From NCBI GenBank assembly GCA_958510875.1, contig OY294070.1, forward strand, positions 120,880,703 through 120,944,702: a stretch of 64,000 nt of DNA, written 5' to 3'. The translations under genes and the position numbers were made by a program. Below, piece by piece: positions 20,815-33,303 of this stretch. The first letter of the stretch is position 1; the number at the start of each line of letters is the position of its first letter. This stretch comes from Endomychus coccineus (lineage: Eukaryota > Arthropoda > Insecta > Coleoptera > Endomychidae). The notes below the pieces were generated by a model. It was not told the DNA's origin and searched no databases. It was given only the letters and a program-made list of their open reading frames with translations.

Positions 20815-20829
20815 CTGCAAACAAACAAA

Positions 20830-21488
20830 CCTTTGTTAGTAATCGGTCAGTATGTTTTCGCTAATGGTGACAATACATATAAATACGCTGATAATTGGAA
20901 TATCTCCTAATGACATTTGACCCCGATGAATGTGAACGAAATTGTGGTATCTGTATTTCCTGGAACGGGTCATATTTATTTTCAATTCGTCTTCATTTCT
21001 GCTGTCATGTGAAACATTATTTAAATAGATAATAATTTGGTGTAATCGAATTATATAGGTTATAGGGGCCTTTTTATTTCAATTATCTTCTACCAGTAAC
21101 GCCGAGAATTTTATTACTGAGATTTGTATTCGAAGTATTCATGATGGCTGTAAAAATACGAAAGGAGTTGTTTATTATTGTCAATTTAGATGTCAATTAG
21201 TGATAATACGTTTGAAAAAAGGTGCGATCAATTGATTACGTGACCCCTCACTTTTGTTAGCTAAATAGCTTTCAGATAGTCTTGCGGGTAAAATGTAAAT
21301 GATTGTAGGGACAGCAAATATATTGGAAATGATTTAGAAACCGCTAATGAAAGACGTTAAATTATACTCATGTTACATTTACATTGAAATATTATTCAAA
21401 TGGTCCAAATAATGTATTTCACAACTCTATGTTTCATACTGACACCTGCTGTCAGGTTGACTGGCAATTATTCACACTATATTGGAAA
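20830..21488. other. no gene seen
   Basis: AT-rich, presumably 5' UTR intron or promoter region of host gene 1. I could not fix a TATA box or initiator. Confidence 0.35.
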
Positions 21489-23292
21489 CTATGGTTCAGT
21501 GGCGGCTCCTCGAAGGGGGCTAAGGAGGCTCAGCCTCCTCACCAATTTATCTTAATGATCATTCTCCATTTTATTTCCTGTTTCTCTGATAATTTTTAAA
21601 ATTTTACAATTAATTCCCCGTTCTCACTAGTTATTTTTAATCTGGCAACAGTGCCCTGAGGCTAGACTCTCTATATATCTCAAACGCTGAGCATGTGTTG
21701 TTCAACGCAGTTGCTGTTTTTCCGACCAGTCCGATCGCCAACTGGGTAAATCAGCGAAAATGGCAACACCCTCTGGAGGCTAGCCTGCGGCAGCCGCTCG
21801 CAATCTATGAAATACGACACGTGCGTTCTGCCGACTGCTGAGTAGGTCAGTCAGTGCTTGTTTATGTGTTGTCACGCCACGCGAAGTAAGGTTAGATTGT
21901 TGTCTGTTGTAAATTTAAAATGAGTGTTAGTGAGTTAGTTGCTGCCTTTTAGAAAATCTATTTAGTGGATTTGAAAGGATTAGTAATGACAGGTAACTAT
22001 CAAAATCTATCATTTAATACTAATAGTAATATTGACAAGACGAAGTTTTAAAAAAATCTTGGATTTCCCTGTAATGCTCCAACTCGATGGAATTTTACAT
22101 CACGTGCAGTATTTACCATCCGTAAAAATAAAGACAAATTAATTGAAACATTTGATTTTGTATTAAACAGTGATGACTTTTCAACAGATCAGGTTTCATT
22201 GAATGCTGCTGTTGGTTTAAAGTCTTATTTAGAAAATGAAGAATTTTTGTTTTTTCTTGATAATTTTAAATTAATATTTGAACAAACTGATCTTATTTTT
22301 CAAATTTTGCAACATAAATTCACTAATATAATTTATTCAAGAGATCGTTTGAAACATCTCATTGGAAAAATTTCAAGTTTCCGTAATATAGAATTTCATT
22401 TTAATATTTTATTTGAAAATTTTTCAACTGATGAGGCTCCCCCCGCGAAAAAGAGGAAAACATATAATTTGGTAGACAAGAAACTACATTATAAACAACT
22501 TTTTTATGAAATTTTAGATACTATTAAAGGTCAAATTGAGATTCGATTTTCCGATTTACATGAATTGAAGTTTTTTGACTTGACGAATAGAAGATTTTTC
22601 GAATCTTTTTCAAAAGAGTTCCCCAATACACTTTAAGATAACTTAGTTCTAAAATATAAATGAATTATGCGTTATATACTCGGATAAAGACATTTTAGGC
22701 CAGTACGACACTCACGCCGATATGATAAAATATATGATAGACAATGATTTGCAACAAGTTTTACCTCAGTTTTATAAACTACTTTGTTTGACAGTCACCA
22801 TTCCTGTCACGTCGGCATCGGTGGAGAGATCATTTGCTACTCTCAAACGAATTAAAACTTACATGCCAAATACAATGGGCTAAAATCGTTTATACAATGT
22901 TAGTTTAATATCTATTGAAAAAGATTTAGTAAAACACTTAAAACAAAATGATACATTTTATGATAATATTATTAATCATTTTTCGCAAACTGAAGACCGT
23001 AGAATTCCGTTAATATATAAAAAAAGTTAATAAAATTAATAAAAAAAACAAAATATGAAAAATTCAAAAAAAAAGAAAAAATATTAAAAATCCAAAAAAA
23101 ATAAAACACAAAAAATTTTTTTGACAAGAGAAACTCTACCTCCACGTTGGTTCTTGCTGGGTAACAATTAATTTTGTCACTGAAGTAGCTGGTACGGTCG
23201 CTGTGCAAAGGTTAAAAGGCTGTGAATAGAGTATATTTTTACAAAAACGTTTTATGTCCAGCCTCCTCTCTCAAAAATTCACTGCTATGGTT
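21489..23292 (+). mobile_element. hAT transposon, internally shortened, with perfect 8-bp duplication
   Basis: CTATGGTT at 21489-21496 and 23285-23292 is a perfect 8-bp target duplication. The element (21497-23284) starts CAGTGGCGGC and ends ATTCACTG, so only about 5 bp of the terminal repeat match, with GGAGGCT repeated just inside both ends. The plus strand encodes the C-terminal half of a ZMYM1/ZBED-like hAT transposase: NAPTRWNFTSRAVFTI (about 22077), the open frame 22199-22636, and from 22740 the dimerisation domain (PVTSASVERSFATLKRIKTY). Stops and frameshifts divide it, and the N-terminal BED finger and first catalytic residues are missing. Confidence 0.85.
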
Positions 23293-23530
23293 TGTACTGA
23301 CACTCGCTGTCATATGAACTATCGAAATGTACCACAGGATAAAGACATAAAATAGATCGTGATGTCACTTGAATCTTATAATAAGAAAATCCATACGACC
23401 AATAGGAACAGCGCAATGGTTCCTACTGTGGGTTACGCACATACACATGCACATCATACACACCTCAAACAAAATGGGCGTAATTTATAAGGCGCATGTC
23501 AGTACTTCTTAACTAACGACACAGGCCAGT

Positions 23531-23765
23531 ATTTTTACTAGAGATGGACAAAAGTGTTATTTCTAAATAGAAATACCCTAGGCATAATACTAAGTGCTAT
23601 TACTTTGTATTTTAGATTTGTATCTCAAATCTAAAAATAACCCTTTAAAAATAACAGTTGTTATTTGATGTTAGTACAAAATATGCTAGTCATGGAGTTG
23701 CTTTTATGAAACAACAGTTGGTATATGACAAGATCGTTGAATAGCAACCCATCTCTAATTCTTAC
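23531..23765. mobile_element. hAT-type MITE, 219 bp
   Basis: TAGAGATGG at 23539 and its inverse CCATCTCTA ending at 23757. The flanking 8-mers ATTTTTAC (23531-23538) and ATTCTTAC (23758-23765) differ at one base. No coding capacity. Confidence 0.6.
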
Positions 23766-23769
23766 TGAC

Positions 23770-24214
23770 AGTTACACCTGTGTAATGTACACCCCCACTT
23801 TACCTATCGCACAACACAACTTCTGATTATCTCATTAACAATACGATGCGTCTGGCTCTCTCAGACTCAATCTCTATACTGCATATAGTGAGGCAAGTAA
23901 TAATGACAATGAGGCATATTGTACAAATGTATAATAAATGGTTGAACAAAAGGCTTCCAAACATCATGCTAAAGTTAGGTAAAAATTACAAATGTTCCAG
24001 TAATTGAATGCCATCTAAAAAGGAAAATATTTTCTTATAGTTTCTTGGACGTTTACCTCGTTTGTAGAGTATCTTTGAAGGAAAAATAACTCATACTATA
24101 TCACAGACATCGCTACTAATTCACGAAAACTTATACGAATGTTCATAGTGAGACATTGGGAGAAAAGCAGCTCTTCTATTCCAAGAGAGCATATTTGTAT
24201 CTTGGATAGGGGGT
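23770..24214. other. no gene seen
   Basis: Intergenic AT-rich sequence. Confidence 0.35.
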
Positions 24215-25085
24215 ATTGCAACTTCTGAAAACGTCAGGTCTATACTCCTCTTTTATGGTCTATCCCAAAAGTTGGGGGTATTACAAAAAGTGGATATCGG
24301 CATTAAAAATTAAAATAATATTCGTTTCTAAAATGCTTTTCGATAAACATATATTTAACGTTTCAATATTCAGACTCTCCGTACACTTTATGAGTTATAC
24401 GTCAATAGTGTTTCGAGTTATGGTTCTGTAATATGGAACCCTGGATAGGACATTCATATAAATAAACTTGAACGGGTTCAGAATCAGAATATATTTGTAG
24501 ATTATATCAATAAAAAATGCTCTCCCTTCAACCCCAACAATCGTATCTACGTTCGGAATGAACTGAACATATTAACACTAGCGAATAGAAGGAACATTTC
24601 AGACGTGAAGTTCCTCTTTAAAGTCATATATAGCATCATTCCGTTATGAACAATCTCAAACAAATTATTTTTTGAACTCTCCAATGCATAGATGCAACAT
24701 ATCATACAATAACGCTATCAAATTCTATTTCTATTGATATTTCTTCTTACTCATTTTCAAAGTTTTCCTACATCTTGAAAAAACATTATTTTGCTTCAAT
24801 AGACCTAATTGGTATTTATGTGTATATATATTGTATAATTGTATGAGTGTGTTTTTAATTTTTTTCATTTTGTTTTCATTCATCCATTTCACTCACTACA
24901 TTTACTCAATTCATTACTTGAATTCTTTATTGATTTTTATATCTATCACCAATTTGGTAATTTTTTTTACGATTCTATAGATTCACTACATAGAGAAATT
25001 ACCTACATGTGAATACTGTTTTTGGGTCAGTCCCGTTTGTATTTCTCCTTTATAAATAAATAAATAAAAAATAAAATAAAATGAT
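24215..25085 (+). pseudogene. non-LTR retrotransposon 3' end with (TAAA)n tail
   Basis: Broken frames such as SIVFRVMVL-stop-YGTLDR and NGFRIRIYL-stop-IISIKNALPS follow the pattern of the region after RT in jockey/CR1 elements (VLEYGSIVWNP..., RFLRYI..K). The copy ends in AAATAAATAAATAAAAAATAA at about 25060-25080, the short A-rich tandem tail of such elements. A different subfamily from 19785-20225. Confidence 0.65.
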
Positions 25086-25089
25086 TAAT

Positions 25090-26520
25090 TGCATTGATTA
25101 AGTGATATAAATACTTCGATTTTAAAATACCTCTGCTTTTAGAAGACATGGAATAAACTATGAAATGTGAAACAAATTGTATAGAAGTATCAAAAGTAAT
25201 AATTTTGTAATATCTGAAATCTGTTAATCTTTATCGTAAAATCGTTTCTTTGAAATAATAAATATTTATGAGCACTTTCGTTTCGCACATAATTATTTTT
25301 CTATCAGTCCTATTATCTATGTCTATGTAACATTTTGGTTTGGTTATGAATTATTTTATCAAAATATTCCGTATATCGAGTAATAACTTTAGACGTGAAC
25401 AACTCAAAAAACAAATAAAAGTTCACATTTACTATTAAAATTGCTTTATCACACAATGCGAACCTTAGGGAAAACTTCGGATTAATTAATTTTCCATTGT
25501 GTGCTGAAACAATTATTACTATATTGTTATGAAAGTATAAATTTGTCACATTTTACGTTTCAATAATCGATTTTAAATTGATTGCAGAGTGTGAACTGCT
25601 CAGATCATCTGATGACCGAAAATTCGAAGTTTGAATCCATCTTTTCCACAAGAAACCTTCTATGTGAGTGAACATTTTTCCGTAGGTAACTTTGGGTAAG
25701 ATTTTTACGATTTCTTGTGATTCAGTTGCTTATTAGATACTTTAGGAGTTGCTGAACATATACGCCACAGTTCATAATTCCGTGAACATTTTAGATGTGA
25801 CAATGTTGAATGTTACTCGTATTATAATGAACTAACATTATACTAGTTTTATGATGCAGTAGCATTTAGATACCAAGAACACGGTTTAGTTGCATAGCTA
25901 CTGTTCTACAAAACGTGCATTTTTCTTCTAATATCCGCTGCTGTGGTTTTTTTTGTATTTTACATTAATTTCTGCATTGTTGTATATGAGTACCTAGACA
26001 CAAATTTAGGTTTCTAAAAGTTTTATAGCAAGATTATGAAGGGATGAAAAAACACACATCTGTCTAGTGGCAATTGAATAATATGTTTTCTAACTGGTGT
26101 TATTTTAGCGTGATAGAACTTAAAATTGAAATAAAATACGTATAATTTGACCAAACGAAAGGAATTTTGGGTTTATTTATTAGAAAATCTTATGCCATTT
26201 ATTGTTGACTTCCAATATAGTTTAGACTACATTTTCAAATACAAGAAGAAACCGAAAGCATTTGCATCAGGATAAGGAGTTGGATTGTGAAAAAATGTTT
26301 TGACTCGATTTGCATCGAGGAAAAGCCTTCGATTAAATTCGACAATGTAATTATTATGAAACTGTAACTATAAATACTGTAATCACGAATTAAAAAACGT
26401 GTGGCACTCGGGGACTGCCGCGGTAAAGCTATTGCATAGCACTACGCCACTGGAAAAAGTAGGGCAGAAAAACATCCACTACCCCTTCAAAATATTCACG
26501 AAGTATTCTGTGACAAGTGC
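25090..26520. other. no gene seen
   Basis: AT-rich. GCACTACGCCACTGG at about 26440 is an isolated end of the MITE family seen at 38070. Confidence 0.35.
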
Positions 26521-26524
26521 ATAG

Positions 26525-26552
26525 ATAACTCTACTACCGGTAGTAGAGTTAT
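26525..26552. repeat. perfect 28-bp palindrome
   Basis: ATAACTCTACTACC followed by its exact reverse complement, centred on ACCGGT. No spacer, no related sequence noticed. Confidence 0.85.
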
Positions 26553-26599
26553 TTATGGTGGTCAGTTGACTTGTAAACACAATTTTATACGAAAGTTTT

Positions 26600-27247
26600 A
26601 ACGTTCACATCTCGATAGCGCTTCCGGCTCCGGGATTTTCACGTGGCCTATCGAAATTAGAAGGTTCAAATTGTATAAAAACACAATTGCATGAACGCCA
26701 GACGACTTATGTAATCAGCTACGAACGTAATAATTTTGACATATCCTCGAGGAGCTCGCTGCGCGTAAGTTAGAGCTTATACATTTTACCTCAATTTTGT
26801 AAATTTGGGGCCGTTTCGAACCCCGTGCGGCCGGCGCCAGTTGTAATAAAGTATTTTGGGCTATGGGCCGCAAGCTTTTACCCGCTTTCGGTATATTTAA
26901 GTAGCTAGAAAATTCCCTTTCGTACGTCGCACGTCAGATGCTAGTAGGTGACAGCTGAGAATATCTCAAACTGTTTTAATTAAATTTTCCTATTGAAACG
27001 ACATTTTGGGGCCCGAGACTATGCTATTTAGTTGGCCCCGTTCATAAACTAACGACATGGAGCGAAAACCGCATGCGAAAAGTCCTCGTTAAGACGTTCT
27101 ATGTACCGTAAATTTACACTTTTCTAACTCGCCAGCTACGCGCTTCTCACGTGAACGTCATTCGATTTATCGAAAATTAACCAATTCAAAACAGTTTTAG
27201 TCCCAGTTTGGGGTTATCACGACCGTTTAAAAGGTTCAAAGTTAACA
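26600..27247 (-). mobile_element. retrotransposon LTR with primer-binding site and leader
   Basis: Read on the minus strand, the LTR runs from TGTTAACTTTGAACC (27247) to TTATTACA (26842) and is followed by CTGGCGCCGGCCGCACGGGG, the primer-binding site, and about 220 bp of leader. The LTR contains the polyadenylation-like ACTTTATTACA end and matches 13364-13769 and 59316-59722. No gag or pol follows. Confidence 0.7.
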
Positions 27248-27249
27248 TT

Positions 27250-28480
27250 TCGACAATTTTAAGCTCGGCCGAGCTACATGGTAGGCGGAGTGTTGGGTCT
27301 CAGGATATTTCGTTACGGTATTTGTTTTTTGTTTTTTTAGATTTTCGTTACGGTATTTGTCTTTTGTTTTTTCTTCTTGATTCGGTCGCCGCGCTCAAAG
27401 CCCGCGATAAAAGCTATATGCAATAGCTTAAAAATCTGCTGGTACTGCTGTCTATCAGAGAACTTAGTTTTTCGGTTATTTCAATTATAACATTTTCTTA
27501 GAATAATTTCATTTGATATTTATCTTATTTACCGAAACGTCATCTGTTTGTTTATTCAACCAGCAGGTATAACTCCTTGAAAGATTTTCTGGATCCGCCA
27601 CTGTGCGAAAGATGAATAAAAATATTATTGTAATACTCATTGTTAGTTTATCGTGATGTTATAATTAAATGGTACTACTATAACGCTTAAACGGTCATAT
27701 ACTTGAGTAGTGTATCGTAACTACGCCTCTGATTACATTGCAATAATAATAGAATGCATTGCATGGTAATTACATTAACAATTTCATAAACACATGTCGG
27801 CAATCGCGTTCAAGTGGCGCCCGGGTTGTTTTGTTATTTTCTTTTATTGCTTTCCGCTTAATTTATAATATACTGTAGTCGCTCAGTACAAAGAGAATTG
27901 TCTGAGACTCATAAATAAAACCACAGAACAACTATGAAGAATAAAACTACTGTAGAAGGTTCAACTCGTTTAGCGTTCCTTTTAAATACCTCAAAACTAT
28001 TCATTCGTTGGAAATTCATGTTTTAATGATACATGCCTAAAAATTTGATTGGTCAACTCGATTACTTTGTTCTATCCTTGACGAGGCATCTCGAAATAGT
28101 ATCAAATTAAGATGATTGATAATATTTTGAAACAAAAGTTCAATAAGAAATCTTAATCGTCAACAAATTTTGCATGAATAACAAATTACAATTAGTAAAA
28201 AATAGAATAGTAACGTTGTTTTAAATGATCAAGTAGATATTCATGATTTACCAATTAACAATGTTTCGTTGTATTCAGTTAATTCTGAGGATTACTGTGT
28301 TGTGAAACAATTGTTGATATATTGTTATTGAAGTGTACATTTGGTTTTATTCACATGTTATGGTCTAATTTGGGGTATCAATTATTTCTTTGTTTGAGTA
28401 ATTGCAAACAGTTTTTTTGAAAGAAACTATTTGATGAATATTTTAATGTATCTCTATATGTTTCGAATTGTGTTTTCAAT
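27250..28480. other. no gene seen
   Basis: 27310-27375 has a short repeat (TTTCGTTACGGTATTTG twice). CGTAACTACGCCTCTG at about 27718 may be another MITE end. Otherwise nothing. Confidence 0.35.
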
Positions 28481-28485
28481 CTTTT

Positions 28486-30492
28486 TAATAACTCCAGACA
28501 AATAAGACATTTTCCACAGACCTCTCTGTACGGCGGGATTTTTTGGTGGAAAAATGTAGGTTTTGACATATAAAAACTGATGTCACTGACGCGAAGGTGA
28601 GTCAGTTTTTTGTAGACAAACTGCAACAGGAGATAGAACAAGTGTTTTTAAGAAGAAAAGTTCCTATAAACATATGTCGTAGAAGGCTTCGTTTTCGAGA
28701 TACGGGTGTTGAAACTGAAAAAAAAATTTCGTTTTTTGCGAATATCTCCGGAACCGTTTATCGTACAAACGACAGCTTTTGTGAGCATTTTCTACTCATA
28801 GTAAGCTATGTTCTGTGCGAAAAAATTTTTTTTACTCTTAATTGGTGAAGATTTTGAACGGGTAGTGGGTGTTTTTCTCCCCAACTTCTACGCCACTGGA
28901 AAAAGTACGGTTTTGAGATCAACCGTTTGAACCGCCAATGTTTTCTACACAAAAAAGGTACTCCCGGTCATAAGCTCTAAAATGACCGTTTTCGAGAAAA
29001 ATCAACTTTTATGTTGAAAAACATGGTCAATTCTTACTAATTAAACAAAATTTATTCAAACGTTAGAACAAGTAACAAAACCAAAGGATTGACCATGTTT
29101 TTCAACATAAAAGTTGATTTTTCTCGAAAACGGTCAACTTTAGAGCTTATGACCAGAAGTACCTTTTTTGTGTAGAAAACATTGGCGGTTCAAATGGTTG
29201 TCTCAAAACCGTACTTTTTCCAGTAGCGTAGAAGTTGGGGAGAAAAACACCCATTACCCCTTCCAAATCTTCACCAATTATGACTAAAAAAAAATTTTAC
29301 CGCACAGAACATAGCTTACTATGGGTAGAAAATGCTCACAAAAGATGTTTTCTGTACGATCAACGGTTCCGGAGATATTTGCAAAAAACTAAATTTTTTT
29401 TTCAATTTCAACACCCTGTATCTCGAAAACGAAGCCTTCTACGACATATGTTTATGGAAACTTTTCTCCTTAAAAACATCTGTTTTTGAAGTTTGTCTAC
29501 AAAAAACTGACTCACCCTGTATACATATACAGGTCTCAGATTTTAACCGGGAAAATTTAACAGACGATAGAAAATTTGATTTTGAGCAAAAAATTCCTAA
29601 TAACATATATGCAGAGACGCTTAAATTTCGTTTTTTGCGAATATCTCCGGAACCGTTTATCCGTACAGAAAAGAAGATTTTGAAGGGGTAGTTGGTGTTT
29701 TTCTCCCCAACTTCTACGCCACTGGAAAAAGTACATTTTGAGACAACCATTTGAACCGCCAATGTTTTCTACACAAAAAAGATACTCTTGGTCATAAGCT
29801 CTAAAGTTGACCGTTTTTGAGAAAAATCTACTTTTATGTTGAAAAACATGGTCAATTTTTTGGTTTTGTTACTTGTTCTAACGTTTGAATAAATTTTGTT
29901 TAATTAGTAAGAATTGACCATGTTTTTCAACATAAAAGTTGATTTTTCTCGAAAACGGTCAACTTTAGAGCTTATGATCAGTATCTTTTTTGTGTAGAAA
30001 AGATTGGCGGTTCAAATGGTTGTCTCAAAACTGTACTTTTTCCAGTGGCATAGAAGTTGGAGAGAAAAACACCCACTACCCCTTCAAAATCTTCACCAAT
30101 TATGACTAAAAAAAAATTTGTATTACACAGAACATAGCTTACTATGAGTAGAAAATGCTTGCAAAAGCTGTTTTCTGTACGATAAACGGTTCCGGAGATA
30201 TTCGCAAAAAACGAAATTTTTTTATCAATTTCAACACCCTTTATCTCAAAAACTAAGCGTCTCTGCATATATGTTATTAGGAATTTTTTGCTCAAAATCA
30301 AATTTTCTATCGTCTATTAAATTTTCCCGGTTAAAATCTGAGACACCCTGTATATCTATATATCACAACGCACCCCCGCCCCAGCCTTCTCGTCAGTGAC
30401 ATTGGTTTCTAGATGTCAATACCCACCCTTTTCTATCAAAAGATCCCGCCGTACAGAGAGGTCTGTAAAATGAGCTTTTTTCGTCTTATTTG
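28486..30492. mobile_element. composite fold-back element of about 2 kb
   Basis: The outer arms are inverted copies: ACTCCAGACAAATAAGAC and CAGACCTCTCTGTACGGCGG on the left (28490-28540), with their complements at 30436-30487. Inside are at least two successive palindromes, about 28590-29515 and 29540-30340, each holding CTACGCCACTGGAAAAAGTAC, CCGCCAATGTTTTCTACAC and GTTGAAAAACATGGTCAATT in both orientations. The phrase CACCCTGTATA closes some of these units. No protein of known type is encoded; the open frames across it are mirror images of each other. Confidence 0.7.
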
Positions 30493-30494
30493 CC

Positions 30495-32130
30495 TGGAGT
30501 ATTATACTTCAAACTTGGTGTGTACAAAATGTGTTTTGTTTTGAAAAGTAATGAGTTTACAATGTTTGATTCTGATAAAATTCAACGTTAAGTTTATATT
30601 TCGTAAAAAATGATACGCTCTCATTTATTCAAAAGATGACCAAAAACCCTCAACACTTACAATCAGCGAAGAATCTTATCTGTGAGTTATAACTTTCTAG
30701 AAATTTGATTTGATGATAATATTGTTGACAAACAAAGACCAACAAGCATTCCAGAAGTTGCACCAAATTTTGAGGAATAACATGTCGCGAACTAATATTT
30801 TTTTAATTAGAATTCTCATTCGCTTAAAAAAAATAATTTTTTTCAGAAGAATTTTACACCCTCTGGGATATTCATAATGCTTAAATCTCTGAATATTCGG
30901 TGTTATTTTTCGTTACATCGTTAAAATGTAACAACAAATCTTTGATTATTATTTTTCAAAAGGATTGACTCCAGGATATGAGTGAAATTTCAATATTTGT
31001 TGATGTATAAAATGTATCTCTTTGGGCGAGTTATTTAAAATAGCTACACATTAGTATACCATCAAATGTTTTTGAAAATATTAAACAAATAAATTACACA
31101 CATCAAGAAACACTAACTCGGAATTCTCGTAAACAGTGTAAATTACAATCAATAAGTAAATATTAGAAAAGATAAAATAATTAAGTATCGTCTTAATTTC
31201 GATATTTAAGATTTGTTCTCTGTACTTACGAGTTAACTTTCCACTAATTTAACTATCACTTAGGAAAATATTTCGTTCATTCCATATCAACTACAAATGC
31301 TGATCAATCGGATAATTTATTTTTAGAAGTGACCAACTCAACAACTTGAAGAAGACTGCACATAAGCTATATATACCTGACTTAAGTACATTTACTTCCA
31401 AAATAATACAAAACTACCCCTCAATTCACTCCATCTAGTAGCAGTTTTTGTATCCATTACTTTGACCAATCATTAAGTGAACGTTGATTGTTAACCGGAA
31501 CATAAGGATTCCCAACATATTTAAACCGCTAATTCTAGCTGCAACTAAACTTACCGTAAACGTTAATAAGTATCGTTTAAATTGTCTTCAAGATAAATAC
31601 CCACAGACATATGTCCAGAGCGGGAATTGTATCAATTAATATTTATTTTGAATGACAGCGGGAATAAACATTTAAACAACAAATACAAGAAGTTCTCAAA
31701 CCAAGGCTTGGTCACTTTGTTTTTTTTATAAAATTAATTGAATAACAAGATTCCGATTGTTGTTCTTCGGATAAGGTATTTGGTAGACCTTCTTATCTAC
31801 TTTAACATTCCTCCATATGTATGTTACACAATTGCTTCACATTCTATAACAGACTATTTGCAAGTATTCAAAAAAGATCACTATATTATACATTTATCAA
31901 TAGAGGTCCATTACTGTACAGTTTATCCAGCTGAAATTCCATTAGATATGCACTTGGCATCTGAAAATTTGTATAATTGGAAACTGAAATTTAAATGTCC
32001 CACCTGTTCATATGCACACAACAACCCAAAATTATTTAGGGTTTAGGGTATTTTACGAAGTGGAGATATAGGAATTTGCTACTACTTACAGATATCTTGA
32101 ATAGTAGACTTCCGCGGATAGCTAATCTTG
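30495..32130. other. no gene supported
   Basis: AT-rich intergenic sequence. A 102-codon plus-strand open frame without an ATG (31738-32046) has no motif that I recognise. Confidence 0.35.
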
Positions 32131-32139
32131 AAAAATCTT

Positions 32140-32730
32140 GGCTTCCGGATGGATTCCGCGTCACAATAGCTCGACTTGATGCCGACGTTTCGCCACCATT
32201 ACAGGTGGCATATTCAGGCCATGCTTGAGTCTTGAACTGAAACGGGTTCTACTGGTTTCTGTAGCCGTATTTATTGTAGGAAAAATCCTTCACGCTACAC
32301 AGCTCACTGCCTTTATTCCGGTGGTTAACTTTATTCCGGCACCTGACCCTGCCGTTGTGTGATCATGTGCGAAGTGGAATTTTCGAGGATGGGTTTCTAA
32401 ATGTTGGGAAGGTAATATCCTGAGTCACGGTTCAGATTATTTGGATGTCTTAGGATTTCTACAGCTTCAAGAATTTTTCGCTGATAGAAGTTTGGACCTC
32501 GGGCTAGGATTTTAGTATCTTCGAAAAGAATTTGACGATTAGTGTCAAACTTGTGTCCCGCAAGTGCAGATGTACTGGTGTCACGAAGCCTTGTACAGCC
32601 CTCATGTTCTTTCACACGACTAGCAACTGTACGACCTGTTTCACCAATGTAGATTTTTACCGCAAGAATAGGGAATGCCATAAATACCTTCTAAGTGAAG
32701 AGGGGGAAGGGGATTTTTGATAGGTTTGTA
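32140..32730 (-). pseudogene. Penelope-like element 2: inverted GIY-YIG arm, left
   Basis: On the minus strand 32681-32397 reads KIYIGETGRTVASRVKEHEG, TSALAGHKFDTN and KILEAVEILRHPNNLNRDSG, the GIY-YIG nuclease of a second PLE subfamily (YIG present). The beginning, near 32725, is frameshifted. The terminal part (32185-32225) holds GCCACC-loop-GGTGGC followed by GAAACGTC, a hammerhead-like arrangement with a changed core. It mirrors 33510-34125. Confidence 0.8.
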
Positions 32731-32760
32731 AAATTGAGATAATTTTGGAAGTGTGTTACA

Positions 32761-33303
32761 ATGGTAATAATTTCTCAATTGTTACCTGCCAAAAACATTT
32801 CAATGGACTTGCTACCGTTAATTGATTTTTGTCTATCCTCCACATATTTTCTATACGATGCCAAGTTTTACGAGCAGTCCTCGGGAGCTGCCATGAGTTT
32901 CCCACTTTCTCCGATCATAGCTAATATCTTCATGGAAACTTTTGAACAAGATGTCATTGACTCATCTGTTCTCAAGCCGAAATGTTGGTTCAGATATGTC
33001 GACGACACTTTGGTTATTTGGCAACATGGTCGCGAAGAGCTCCTCAATCATGTAAATTCATTATATCCCAATATCCTTTTCACCATGGAAGTTGAATCCC
33101 AAGGTTCACTCCCGTTCCTGGATGTATTGGTTAGTCGACAGACTGACGGTACTTTAGGACATTCTGTGTATCGAAAACCCACTCACACCGATAGATACCT
33201 AAATGGTCTTTCCCACCACCACCCTGTCCAAAAGCAATCTGTCATAAACTCCTTGGTCCACAGAGGTGTCAACTTATCTCAACCTCAATCCTTAAATCAA
33301 AAT
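32761..33303 (+). pseudogene. Penelope-like element 2: reverse transcriptase, 3' half
   Basis: An open frame of 181 codons carrying FYEQSSGAAMSFPLSPIIAN, CWFRYVDDTLVIWQHGREEL (intact YVDD catalytic box), FTMEVESQGSLPFLDVLVSR and HSVYRKPTHTDRYLN, all signature blocks of PLE RT. The upstream RT motifs are replaced by the inverted endonuclease arm, so the protein is 5' truncated. It stops at 33304 by frameshift, and degenerate sequence leads on to the endonuclease. Intact YVDD suggests a young copy. Confidence 0.85.

Noticed and set aside
22972..23208. Minus-strand frame with Phe-rich membrane-like segment
   Set aside because: It is the complement of an A-rich stretch inside the hAT element.
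28378..30301. Several open frames of 80-120 codons on both strands
   Set aside because: They are mirror images of each other across the fold-back arms and encode nothing recognisable.
31738..32046. 102-codon open frame with Cys pair and hydrophobic stretches
   Set aside because: It has no ATG, no splice sites or domain that I recognise, and it lies in AT-rich DNA next to a PLE.
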